This document shows, piece after piece, positions 55,145 to 64,000 of a stretch of 64,000 bases of DNA; within the stretch, counting starts at the first letter, position 1; each line of letters opens with the position of its first letter. The notes under the pieces are model-generated. The model was not told the DNA's origin, made no database searches, and was given only the letters and a program-made list of their open reading frames with translations. Made by a program: the position numbers and the translations under genes. This stretch comes from Tenrec ecaudatus (Eukaryota; Chordata; Mammalia; Afrosoricida; Tenrecidae), in assembly GCF_050624435.1 (NCBI RefSeq), contig NC_134539.1, positions 124,439,025 through 124,503,024 on the forward strand, read 5' to 3'.

Positions 55145-55895
55145 CCCCTTTTGATCTTCACCGAATTCGAGTTCCAAAGGGGAGGATTTTATTTTGTCCC
55201 AACTTTGAGTCCATTGGAGAGGCTGTAGCTGACTCAGTTATGCATGCTATATATATTTTCATACGATCCACCTATTTAAATAGCATGCACACTCCTATAA
55301 CATGCATAATCCATGAGGAGGCTGAGGGGTTTGCAAAATAACTCTTTATTTGCATAAGAATGCAGTGTATCAGAATCACCTGGGGATCTTGTTAGCTGTA
55401 GATTCTGATTCCTTTTATCTGGGGTGGAAAGACCACTTCCCCCAGGGGGTTGAGCTGGAATAAACCGGTTTGAAGTCCTGCAGGAAATGCAGCTGGCTTC
55501 TCAGTGCCTGGATCCAGGCAGCTGCTCTCAGTGTCTCTGCTCAGGACACCTGCAGCACGGGGCTGCAGCGGTGGCCCCAGGCCAGGAGACAACGTCCACC
55601 CTTCAGCTCCAACTGCCCCAGTCCTCATTCCAGGAGCCATCAGAGCCGGATGAGTGATTTCCAGCCGCGATTCAGACTCTCGGGCAGAGATTCGGAGTGG
55701 TTTCTTTGGGTGAGCCATCTTCCACTGTCCAGGTCAGCGGTGGCCAGGGGGACAAAGACACACAGGGGATTTCAGAAAGTTTGTGGAACAACGGGGTTTT
55801 CCAGGAACTTTTGCAGTCCACCACAATGGCCCGTGACCTGTGCCCTCCCTGTGAATAGGGGCGCGGGAGTCCTCAGGAGAGGACAGCCTCAGCAA
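55145..55895. other. Intronic segment, nothing recognised
   Basis: About 750 bp of unique-looking DNA. Confidence 0.4.
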
Positions 55896-55899
55896 ACCA

Positions 55900-56055
55900 T
55901 AGCCAAATTCACTGCCATCGAGTCCTCTCCGACTCACGGCGACCCTGTGTGACAGAGTAGAAGTGTCTCTGAGACCACCGTTCTTGATGGAACCTATAGG
56001 AAGCCCCATCTTTCTCCTGCCTGGCCTGGGCAGACGCCGCACGCTTCGCTGCTTC
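55900..56055 (-). repeat. AfroSINE-type SINE, reverse, partial
   Basis: agccaaattcactgccatcg, agtcctctccgactcacggc and gaagccccatctttctcctg. The head half is missing. Confidence 0.75.
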
Positions 56056-57848
56056 CACGATGGCAGAGTTGAGCGGAGAAGGTGTGTAGTGAAGTTTGGG
56101 AACTATGAGGTGCTGCCCCACAGTGTGAGCTGACAGGATGTGATAGGGGTGGTACGGGGCTCCTCCTCAGGAACTGGGGAGACCGCACTGGCCTGAAGGG
56201 AGCTGGGCACTATAATCACAGTGTACGGGAGAATTTACTAGCAGCCCTGGTGGAGGCAGGGGAGCTGATTCTGGAAGGCTGTGGAGCAGAGAGGCAGCGT
56301 AGCTGGCAGGACCAGCGCAGGGCATTGTTAGAGGCTAACGGACCATAACATTCTGCATGAGAATAAGCTTGCATCGGGTGTCTCCTACCTGCAGGCAGTG
56401 GGTGCTTCTGCCGCCAAGCGGAACGGCTGTTGGTTTGGATCGAGAGAGTGCACGCAGTTCCTTGTCCTGACACTTGGGAGCTTTCTCTGAGTCCGTTCTG
56501 ACCCACAGCAACCATCTCAGAACACAACACGGTTCTCGCCCGCCTGTAGGCTTGCCCCTGGGGGAAGCGGAACAGATTCCTGACAGCACTGGGCGAGTGA
56601 CCAACCCCGGGCCACACCACCTCTCCTCTCCCTGTCCCCACCTGCTAATGGGCCACATCAGCTGGGGCGTCCCCAGCCTGCTGAACCTTGGGGCGTGCTC
56701 TCACAGAACCCCGGAGCAGAGGCTCCTCACCTTCATTTCTGCACAAGGGGCTTGGGAGGCCGTTACAGTTCTGGACCTGAAACCTGGGCTTCGGTTTGGG
56801 ATTAAAATGCTTCCTGTTTTATAACTGTAGGTCCCTGCAAGTTAAAAAATAGATGAAGAAGGCCTTCTGACCATAGAGCAATTTGAGGGCTGAATTATTT
56901 AGGGAATCTGCTCCCCCTTGTTTCATCACAGGGGGTGGGGGGTGAAGAGACGAGCAATGCGGAGGTGTGTGAGTGGTGTGTGGATTCACATTCAAGCGCT
57001 TGTGGATTTAAGAGACGGTCTCCTTCGGAAGCCTTTGTCCTTTGGCCAGGCTTGGCGGTGGGTTTCTGCAGCAGGCCAGCCTGCAGAGTTCAGGCAGTAG
57101 GGGCCCAGAAGAGGACCCCTCTCTGCCCTCCCTGTAGGGCAGAGGTCTCCCCCTCCCCGCCCCCCCCCCCTACTGCTTGGCTGCAGGGATAATAAATTAC
57201 ATAAATAAGTCATCGCCATCAGCAGCCTGAGGTGGCGGCGGCGGAGACAGGTCAGCGCCTGGGCAGGCGGGTGTGGACCTGGCAGTGGAGCGTCTGCCCC
57301 AGCCCCGAGAGCAGGGCTGGGAGGTGGCCGGCCTTCTCCCGGGAGCCCCAGAGGGAGAGGCGGACTCTTCTCTTCCATTCCCTCCAGGACGATGTTTGCA
57401 CGCAGGGGTTTCCTTGGCAGAAAAGCAGCACTTCCAGCAGCTGTGGGGGGCCTGCGCAGGGAGGGTTTTTCAGTGGTGGGGTTTCCTACAAGGGGGTTGG
57501 GATGGTGGACGCTGGGGCCTGTTCAGGGCGAAGCCTTGTGCGGCAGACTAGCCTGCCAGGGTGGACCGTGGCCATGGAAACCTCTGCCCGCAGCCCAGTG
57601 TAAACACACTTTCAAAGGGGGCCTTGTTCCCCTGGGGGCCCTGCAGTGGAGCCTGCTGGGGCTTTTCAAATGGGGGAGGGGACTGAGGACAGTGGGGATG
57701 GGGTGGGATGGTTTGTGAGGAAATGTCCCGCCTGGTCCCCCCCTCCCTTGGGCTCCAAGCGTGTTTCCTGGAGGCCCCGTTTCTAAAGCTGCTTCTGGGG
57801 AATGAAAAGAGGGATAAGTACCAGGATGCCTTCGGTTTCTTGGCAACT
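56056..57848. other. Intronic segment with a small GC-rich block
   Basis: 1.8 kb without a recognised gene. 56465-56600 may be a badly worn reverse SINE. 57180-57420 goes from an AT-rich tract (ataataaattacataaataa) to a GGC-rich one and looks non-repetitive (see findings). Confidence 0.4.
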
Positions 57849-57920
57849 GTGTGTGTGTGTGTGTGTGTGAGTGTGTGTGTGTGAGTGTGTGTGTGTGAGT
57901 GTGTGTGTGTGAGAGTGTGT

Positions 57921-57951
<31 letters not shown>

Positions 57952-58438
57952 AGTGTGTGTGAGTGTGCGTGTGTGTGAGTGTGTGCGTGTGTGAGTGTGT
58001 GCGAGTGTGTGTGAGTGTGTGTGTGTGCGCGTGTGTGCGCGTGTGTCTGTGTGTGTGAGTGTGTGTGTGTGAGTGTGTGTGTGTCTGTGTGTGTGAGCGT
58101 GTGTGTGTGTCTGTGTGTGTGTGAGTGTGTGTGTGAGTGTGTGTGTGTGAGTGTGTGTGTGTCTGTGTGTGTGTGAGTGTGTGTGTGAGTGTGTGTGTGT
58201 GAGTGTGTGTGTGTCTGTGTGTGTGAGCGTGTGTGTGTGTCTGTGTGTGTGTGAGTGTGTGTGTGAGTGTGTGTGTGTCTGTGTGTGTGAGTGTGTGTGT
58301 GTGCGTGTGTGCGTGCGTGTGTGCGTGCGTGTGTGTGTGTGTGAGTGTGTGTGAGAGTGTGTGTGAGTGTGTGTGTGTGAGAGTGTGTGTGTGTGAGTGA
58401 GTGTGTGTGTGTGAGCGTGTGTGTGTGTGTGTGTGTGT
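57849..58438. repeat. Long imperfect (GT)n microsatellite, 590 bp
   Basis: Nearly pure GT with regular GAGTGTGT, GTCTGT and GCGT interruptions. A block of about 68 bp (58081-58148) recurs exactly 130 bp later (58211-58278). The complement yields long His-Thr open frames that are artefacts. Confidence 0.97.
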
Positions 58439-58493
58439 AACTAAGTAGGTAATTGGGGGTGGGAGGGAAGGAAGCTTGAAAACAAGGATCATT

Positions 58494-59510
58494 TGCACCT
58501 GACCTGATCCCACCACACCGAGGCGAAGCACTGGGGGAGTGCAGCGGAACAGCAAGGGAATGGAGCGGCAAGGTCCCCAGGGAATGCTGAAAGTGGACTT
58601 TGGGGCCAGGGCGTGGTGCCCCAACAGACTGGACTGGAAAACACTCCTAAGGGCCAGCAAAGGATCCTTGAACGAAGTACAAGCTTTTCTTTCTTGATGT
58701 GTTTTCTTTTGTTCTTTGTCAGTGGTTTGTTGTTGTTGTTTTGTTGTCTGGTTGTATACTGTTGCTTTGTTTTGCTCTGTCTTGTTTTTGTGCAAGTTAT
58801 TATCTCCACAGGTCTGTCTGAATAAGACAGGCTGGATGAACTATCTGGAGGAAAAACAACAGGACCGACAGTTCCGGGGGGACTTGGGATAGGGGGAAGT
58901 GGGGGGTTAAGGAAGTGGTGTTAACAAACACAGGGACAAAGGAACAACATGGGACCCAAAATGGTAGTGAGGGGGGAGTGGCAGGCCTGGTAGGGAATGA
59001 TCAAGGGTAAGGTTAAGTAAAGAAGAGGTATAGCTGTAACCCAGGTGGGGACGGAGCATGGTAGTGGGGCAGGAGGAAAGTCAAGGGAGATGGAGGAAAG
59101 AGCTAGGGCATTTATAGAGGTCTAGACAAAGACATGTACATGCAAATATATATATATGAGGATGGGGAAATAGATCTATGTGTCTATATTTATAGGTTTA
59201 GTATTAAGGTGGCGGAAGGACCTTGGGTCTCTACTCAAGCACTCCCTCAATGCATGAATACTTTCTTTTATTAAATTGGCACTTTACGATGCTCACCCTC
59301 CCGACACAACTGCTGAAGCCAAAGCAGGTGAACAAGTAAATGTGGTGAAGAAACCTGATGGTGCCCGGCTATCAAAAAATTTAGTGTCTGGGGTCTTAAA
59401 GTCTTGAAGATAAACAAGCGGCCATCTAGCTCAGAAGCAACAAAGCCCACATGGAAGAAGCACACCAGCCTGTGCGATCATGAGGTGCCAAAGGGACCAG
59501 GTATAAGGCA

Positions 59511-59584
<74 letters not shown>

Positions 59585-60282
59585 ATAGTGAATGAAGGGG
59601 GAAGTGCAGAGTGGAGACCCAAGGCCCAAGTGTCAGCCACTGGAGATCCCCTTGCAGAGGGGTTTAGGAGAGGAGATGGGTCAGTCAGGGTACGATGTAG
59701 TACCAATGAAGAACACAGCTTTCCCCCAGATTCTGGATGCTTCCTCCCCCAACTACCATGATCCGAATTCTACCTTGCAGGACTGGATAGGGCAGAGGTT
59801 GTACACTGGTGCATATGGGAGCTGGAGGCACAGGGAATCCAGGATGGATGATACCTTCAGGACCAGGGGTGTGAGGGGCGATACTGGGAGAGTAGAGGGT
59901 GAGTGGGTTGGAAAGGGGGAACCGATTACAAGGATCCACATGTGACCTCCTCCCTGGGAGATGGACGGCAGAGAAGGGGGGGAATGGAGACTCCAGATAG
60001 GGCAAGATATGACAAAATAACAATCTATAAATTATCAAGGGCTCATGAGGGAGGGGTGAACGGTGAGGGAGGGAAAAAAAAGAGGACCTGATGCAAAGGG
60101 CTTAAGTGGAGAGCAAGTGCTTTGAAAATGATTAGGGCAAAGAATGCACGGATGTGCTTTATACAATTGATATATGTATATGTATGGATTGTGATAAGAG
60201 TTGTATGAGCCCCTAATAAAATGTTAAAAAAAGAAAAGAAAATTGAAAGAACAAAAATGTCACCCAAACCCCCCCCCAAAAA
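58494..60282 (+). mobile_element. Family A retroelement, longest single copy (1.79 kb)
   Basis: Perfect 15-bp flanking duplication aaaacaaggatcatt (58479-58493 and 60283-60297). No open frame of note. From left to right: a GT/T-rich region near 58700-58770, the segment from about 58876 that matches the 37.3-kb copy, a single ~235-bp unit (59290-59515), a TA microsatellite, the shared 3' region, the AATAAA-type end (taataaaatgttaaaaaaag), and an irregular A-rich tail of about 60 bp with a C9 run. The element landed just downstream of the GT microsatellite. Whether its 5' end is the true family start or a truncation is unknown. Confidence 0.9.
59515..59582. repeat. (TA)n microsatellite inside family A
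   Basis: 68 bp of perfect TA at the internal site that carries a TA/CA tract in the 38.5 and 44.05 kb copies. Confidence 0.97.
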
Positions 60283-60297
60283 AAAACAAGGATCATT

Positions 60298-61639
60298 ACC
60301 ACCAGGCTGCTCAGAATGGGAAACTTCACTGTCAGTTCAGACAGATGGCAAACCAGCCACAGCCACTGGATACAGCTCTGGGGAGGCTGCTCACCGTGTT
60401 GGCAATGGATGCCCACGTCAATTCTCAGAGCCTGGAATCATTCAGTGTCAAGACTGTAACCAACGTGGGCAATCTGTACTGGGTGTGCTCACTGGGGAGG
60501 TGTGTGTGAGAGCATGGAGACCGCAGCGAGCCCTCTGTCTTTGTCCCTGGGGTCCCCGCTCATCCTTTCGTTGCTGAACTGACCTGTGTCAGAACCCAGA
60601 GGCTGGCACGTCCATGTGTAAGCCCTTCCGTCAGCTGTTTGTTAACGACTAAGTCCATGCTGAGTGCTCTTCCAGGGCCTGGGGAGGATGGGTGAGCATC
60701 TGATCCATCTCCTCCCAGGACTGCTTTCTGTTCAGCCGCGTCTGATGAGATAGGGCGTTGGGAGGAGGGAGGCTCGAGACCACCAAAGGTCTCTCAGCCA
60801 GTTTTCCAGATGCTCCGGGGGGGATTCCGGAGGGAGGTGCAGGAAAAAGATCCCAGTCCTGGTGCAGATGCCGGGCTCAGGAAGGATTGAATTCTTGACT
60901 TGAGCTCGTCACCATGAGCCTAAGGACAAGAGTGTGCAGTCTGGTGGAGTGGAGCTCCCACTGCTGCCGAGGACCCCAGCCTCACCCCCATTGTGGTCGG
61001 GAGGGATGGGGCTCAGCACACCTGTGTGGAGCTAGGCCGGTACCCAAGCCATTCGGCAATCCACTCACACTCTCAGGGATGTGAACAGCCTGGGGCTATC
61101 AGACCGAGTGTTGTGGAGCCGATTATGTGGTCAGCTGAAATTGCCCCTCCTTGTTTGGTCCCCACTTTGACCCACTTCAAGGTTGTTGTACTCAAAGAGT
61201 GAAGGGGAAATGATGTGTGAGTGAAGCCTCCACCAGGGAGGACTAGCCAGGCCATGGCGGAGGGCATCGGGAAGTGGATGGTGGCAGAGGCAGGGAGCTG
61301 AAAACTGAACACCTTATCATTTGAGCTCCCTTTTGACCCATGTTGAAGTTCTAGTTTTTTTCATGTTTTCTGCTTTCTTTTCGACTGAGGTTTTTCGGGA
61401 TTTTATTTGGTTATGGTTGTTAGCTTTTGCTTTTGTGTGTTTTTCGGGATGTGCAGCCCAGGATGGGTGACTCTTTGGAGACAGTAACTTGGGGGTACGG
61501 TGGGGGAGATAGGGGGGGCTGGGGAATCAACAACAAGGAGTGAAGTGAAAGAAGAAAATGTGCTAAAATTGTGATGCTGACAACAAACTACTGAACCATC
61601 TGATCTGTGGAATATGTCCCAATAAAACCGTATTTTAAA
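60298..61639. other. Intronic segment, nothing recognised
   Basis: 1.3 kb of mostly unique-looking DNA. 61330-61630 is T/G-rich and resembles the noncoding body of a worn family A-like or LINE sequence, without firm landmarks. Confidence 0.4.
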
Positions 61640-61808
61640 GTCTCCTCACACTCCAGGGAGCACGTACTGGGATCTCATTCAGAGGGCAAATCCCAAACCC
61701 CGCGGCTTCAGACCACCTCCTCTTTCCCCCAGAGTGGCGTATGGATTCAAACTGTCAACCTCCTGGTTAGCAGGCAAACATTTAACTGGCACACTGCCAG
61801 GCTCCTAG
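61640..61808 (-). repeat. AfroSINE-type SINE, reverse
   Basis: acctcctctttcccccagag, gattcaaactgtcaacctcc and ggcacactgccaggctccta. Confidence 0.75.
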
Positions 61809-61824
61809 AGGTCAGATACTCACT

Positions 61825-61965
61825 GCCATGGAATCAGTTCCAAAGACCCTGTCTACCAAGGTCTCAGAGCCTCTCAATCTTTACGGGAACAGAAAGCCTC
61901 ATCTCCATTGGAGCTGAGGGTGCCTCTAACCACTGACCTTGCAGTTAGCAACCCAGTGGGGGATG
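61825..61965 (-). repeat. AfroSINE-type SINE, reverse
   Basis: actcactgccatggaatcag, ggaacagaaagcctcatctc and ccactgaccttgcagttagc, directly after the previous copy. Confidence 0.8.
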
Positions 61966-62179
61966 TCAGATCCTAGTACCCAAATCCAGTGACTGGCATT
62001 TTCGTGGACTCCCATCTCTGCAGCCCCCCTCCCCTTTAAAAACGAGGGAGATGGCGAGCTCTTCCTTGGCATATTCCAGGGGCTTCAGATAATTCGTGGG
62101 GAGCTGATGCTGTTTGAAGGGTCTTGGCCTGCGGCTGTAGTGGGGCTCATTCGCTTTTCAGACTTGTTTGACTAACATC

Positions 62180-62412
62180 AAGTGTGAGGAACTGCGTGAA
62201 ACCCTTTGTGGGCCTTTGGGGACAAGAGGGAGGGAGAGCATAATGCGTGTTCTTGGAGTGATTTCGGTTGATCGAGAGCATTGTTTCTGGTAGTGACGAT
62301 GTCAATCCAGGGAAGGGGTGAGGACGGTGCCGGCCGACTGGGCAGTGTTTTGGTCTGTGGAGCACAAGGTCTCGGTGGTCGGAACCAACTTCATGGCACC
62401 TGACGACAACAG
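62180..62412 (+). mobile_element. BovB/RTE-type LINE 3' end, forward
   Basis: gagagcataatgcgtgttct, gccgactgggcagtgttttg, gtggtcggaaccaacttcat and ggcacctgacgacaacag reproduce the afrotherian RTE 3' end. Its last 40 bp are the cassette shared with the AfroSINE tails. Confidence 0.75.
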
Positions 62413-62454
62413 CCACAATCACACAACTGTCTAGTATCTCCCCCCCCCCCCTGA

Positions 62455-62625
62455 ACTCTTAGCAACCCTACTTTTGGCAGTGGGGCTGCTGTCTTGGGTC
62501 TCCTTGCCTTTCATGTTCATGGGAACAGATCGCCAGGCCTTCTTTCCGTGGAGCTGCCGCCGAGTGGGTGGCAATCACCAGCCTGACTGCTATTCACACG
62601 TTACTCAGACTCCTGAACAGAACAC
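62455..62625 (-). repeat. AfroSINE-type SINE, reverse (diverged)
   Basis: tcttagcaaccctacttttg, ggaacagatcgccaggcctt and ccgtggagctgccgccgagt. Confidence 0.55.
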
Positions 62626-62706
62626 CCAGGACATAGGAAGCGACAGACTGATCTTTAAAATAAACAAAACTGAAACCCCAAACACCCCTTGTATTATGGA
62701 TTGGGT

Positions 62707-63450
62707 GAAGGTTTAGAGAGCAAACGGATTTTCCATCCCACGGTTCATGTTCGTTTTGTTTCTTCCCCGCAGTGTAACCTCATCCTGTGTGTCTGTCTGT
62801 GGGGTGTATCCTTCCTCCTACAGACCTGTTGGGCTGAGGATTGAGTCCTGGGGACGAGCTCCCTTCCAGATGGGCGGGGCGATGAAGAGCTGGGCCCTGA
62901 GGGTTGCACCGTCTGACCAGTGCGCTTGGCCTTTAGGCTTTTGTTTCAGGGTTTCCTATCACGCTGTCCAGCACCTTCTAATGGAATCCCTTTCAGGGCA
63001 GCTGTCCAGCGCCTTCTAATGGGATCCCTTTCAGGGCAGCTGTAGCGGTCGTGGGGCACCGTCTGGTCCGTAGGTTCTCATTTGGCCCACCGCCCCCTTT
63101 TCAGAAAATTAAGAACTCAGCACCTTCCCGCCCCCTCCCATGAAGAACTTGTGTACTGTATAGCCCAGGATCCAGGATGAAATGTAGGTGTCTGCTTTTG
63201 CAGCCCCCTTGTATTGTTGTAGCACCCCCAGAGGTCTCACCCACTTGGGGATCTAACTCTTCTGGTCTCACGAAGGATGCGGAGGCTGACATTCGAAGGG
63301 CCGTTAGTTCATTGGACTACGATTGTTTCCATGCGTCTTGGGCTTCCTCACTGTTCTTTCCTCTGCGTGGCGAGAGGCCCATAGTGACATCTCAGAGGGC
63401 CGGGACAGACAGCCGGTCTTACTGGCTTCTAAAGTCGTAGACCAGGACAA
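62707..63450. repeat. Family B repeat, copy 4
   Basis: ggtttagagagcaaacggat start, ccttctaatggaatcccttt, tcgtggggcaccgtctggtc, gttagttcattggactacga and catgcgtcttgggcttcctc, matching copies 1-3 in order. Confidence 0.6.
62963..63038. repeat. 38-bp tandem duplication inside family B copy 4
   Basis: Two adjacent 38-bp units (62963-63000 and 63001-63038), both starting gctgtccagc and ending tttcagggca, with two differences. Absent from the other three family B copies. Confidence 0.92.
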
Positions 63451-64000
63451 GAGATCTCAAGCTATTGAAAGAGTGGCTCTCCTTCAGTATTTCTCCACCT
63501 GGTTGTATTATAGCAGCAGCCCCGGGGGGCGGGGTGGGGGCTGTGATTGGACTGGAGCCCAGGTGTGGGTAAGTTTTAGAAAGCTCACCAGGTGGTTCTG
63601 GTCCTTCTAGTGTGGTGGGTCACAAGTGGAGTTGTTTCTCGTGAAGGAGCCCCTGCCAGGTACCATCAGCTTCAAAGCCAACCACCACTTGGGGCTGACT
63701 TCCCCTAAGCCCAGGTCGATCTATTAAGGGCGACTGCCCAAGAACTTGCTCTCTCTAGTTCCAGAGATGAAGACTCATTGTCTTAGTGGATCGCTCATGA
63801 TTCCTTCTGTCATTATCCCAACTTTTTTTTTTTGTTCAAACAAGCTTCCTTTGTATTTATTTAACTTTCTGACTCTGCTTGTGCCTTCACCACTTTCCCA
63901 ATGATTTTCTGCTCCTTGAGCCTGGCTCAGACACATGTAGGGCACAGGGGCCCACCATAAGCCCTGCTGACGTGTGTTTTGGTCTTGGACAACCTCATGA
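63451..64000. other. Window end, nothing recognised
   Basis: Intronic, unique-looking, with a T10 run near 63826. Confidence 0.4.

Larger units (their letters stand above)
30374..64000 (+). other. CUEDC1: Probable CUEDC1 intron 1 (continues beyond window)
   Basis: 33.6 kb without a recognisable coding exon, very rich in repeats after 37 kb. The call follows from the inferred exon 1. The human long CUEDC1 isoform also has a large first intron. Confidence 0.5.

Noticed and set aside
57548-58795. 415- and 262-codon His/Thr open frames
   Set aside because: They translate the complement of the GT microsatellite; pure simple-sequence artefacts.
59431-59706. Tyr/Ile-rich open frames at 59.4-59.7 kb
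   Set aside because: They come from the TA microsatellite within family A.
2098-62625. tRNA genes suggested by A/B-box-like motifs
   Set aside because: All such motifs seen (ttagcagcc..gaaccc-type) fall inside AfroSINEs or MIRs; no independent cloverleaf was found.
30374-64000. CUEDC1 coding exon within the window
   Set aside because: No frame encodes a CUE-domain-like sequence; the coding exon must lie beyond the end.
1-64000. CRISPR arrays, bacterial operons, riboswitches
   Set aside because: The sequence is vertebrate nuclear DNA with spliced genes and mammalian retroelements; regular spaced repeats other than microsatellites and the tandem units listed were not seen.

Overview
This is a stretch of placental-mammal nuclear DNA, almost certainly afrotherian and most likely a tenrec (Echinops type). 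Three things point there. AfroSINE-type tRNA-derived SINEs are dense on both strands. BovB/RTE-type LINE 3' ends share the SINE tail. There are also short hAT transposons of the SPIN (35.6 kb) and CAGGGGTCCTCAAAC (7.6 kb) types; SPIN is known from tenrecs but not, to my knowledge, from elephants or hyraxes. The species call is inference; the repeat and gene calls are read from the sequence.

Gene layout. Positions 1-13.8 kb hold the 3' two thirds of VEZF1 (vascular endothelial zinc finger 1) on the + strand: part of intron 1, coding exons 2-6 with canonical splice sites and continuous phase, the stop codon at 11862-11864, and a 3' UTR ending after an AATAAA at 13771. Exon 1 lies upstream of the window. 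Roughly 16 kb downstream a dense CpG island (about 30.0-30.95 kb) with a strong splice donor at 30374 sits where the first exon of CUEDC1 is expected from the human gene order, where VEZF1 and CUEDC1 are adjacent and point the same way. The rest of the window (30.4-64 kb) is then the CUEDC1 first intron; no CUEDC1 coding exon was found. A second GC-box/CCAAT promoter-like block lies between the genes at 19.3-19.7 kb.

Repeats. The intergenic region carries a complete-ended class III (ERV-L type) provirus (23.0-26.7 kb) with LTRs, a near-matching 5-bp target duplication, a decayed pol with a dUTPase domain, and a gag fragment in inverted orientation. From 37 to 60 kb the window is dominated by a noncoding, poly(A)-tailed, target-site-duplicating retroelement, called family A here (probably the 3' end of an afrotherian LINE). 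It has nested copies, a duplicated 3' terminus, internal tandem units, a variable AT-rich microsatellite, and one copy with an apparent 3' transduction. A second, older repeat (family B) occurs four times and seems to share a motif with family A. Two 118-bp inverted-repeat MITEs, MIRs, ancient L1 fragments and a 590-bp GT microsatellite fill much of the remainder.

Limits. All boundaries and homologies were judged by eye. Repeat family names are from memory of family consensus features, not from a database search.
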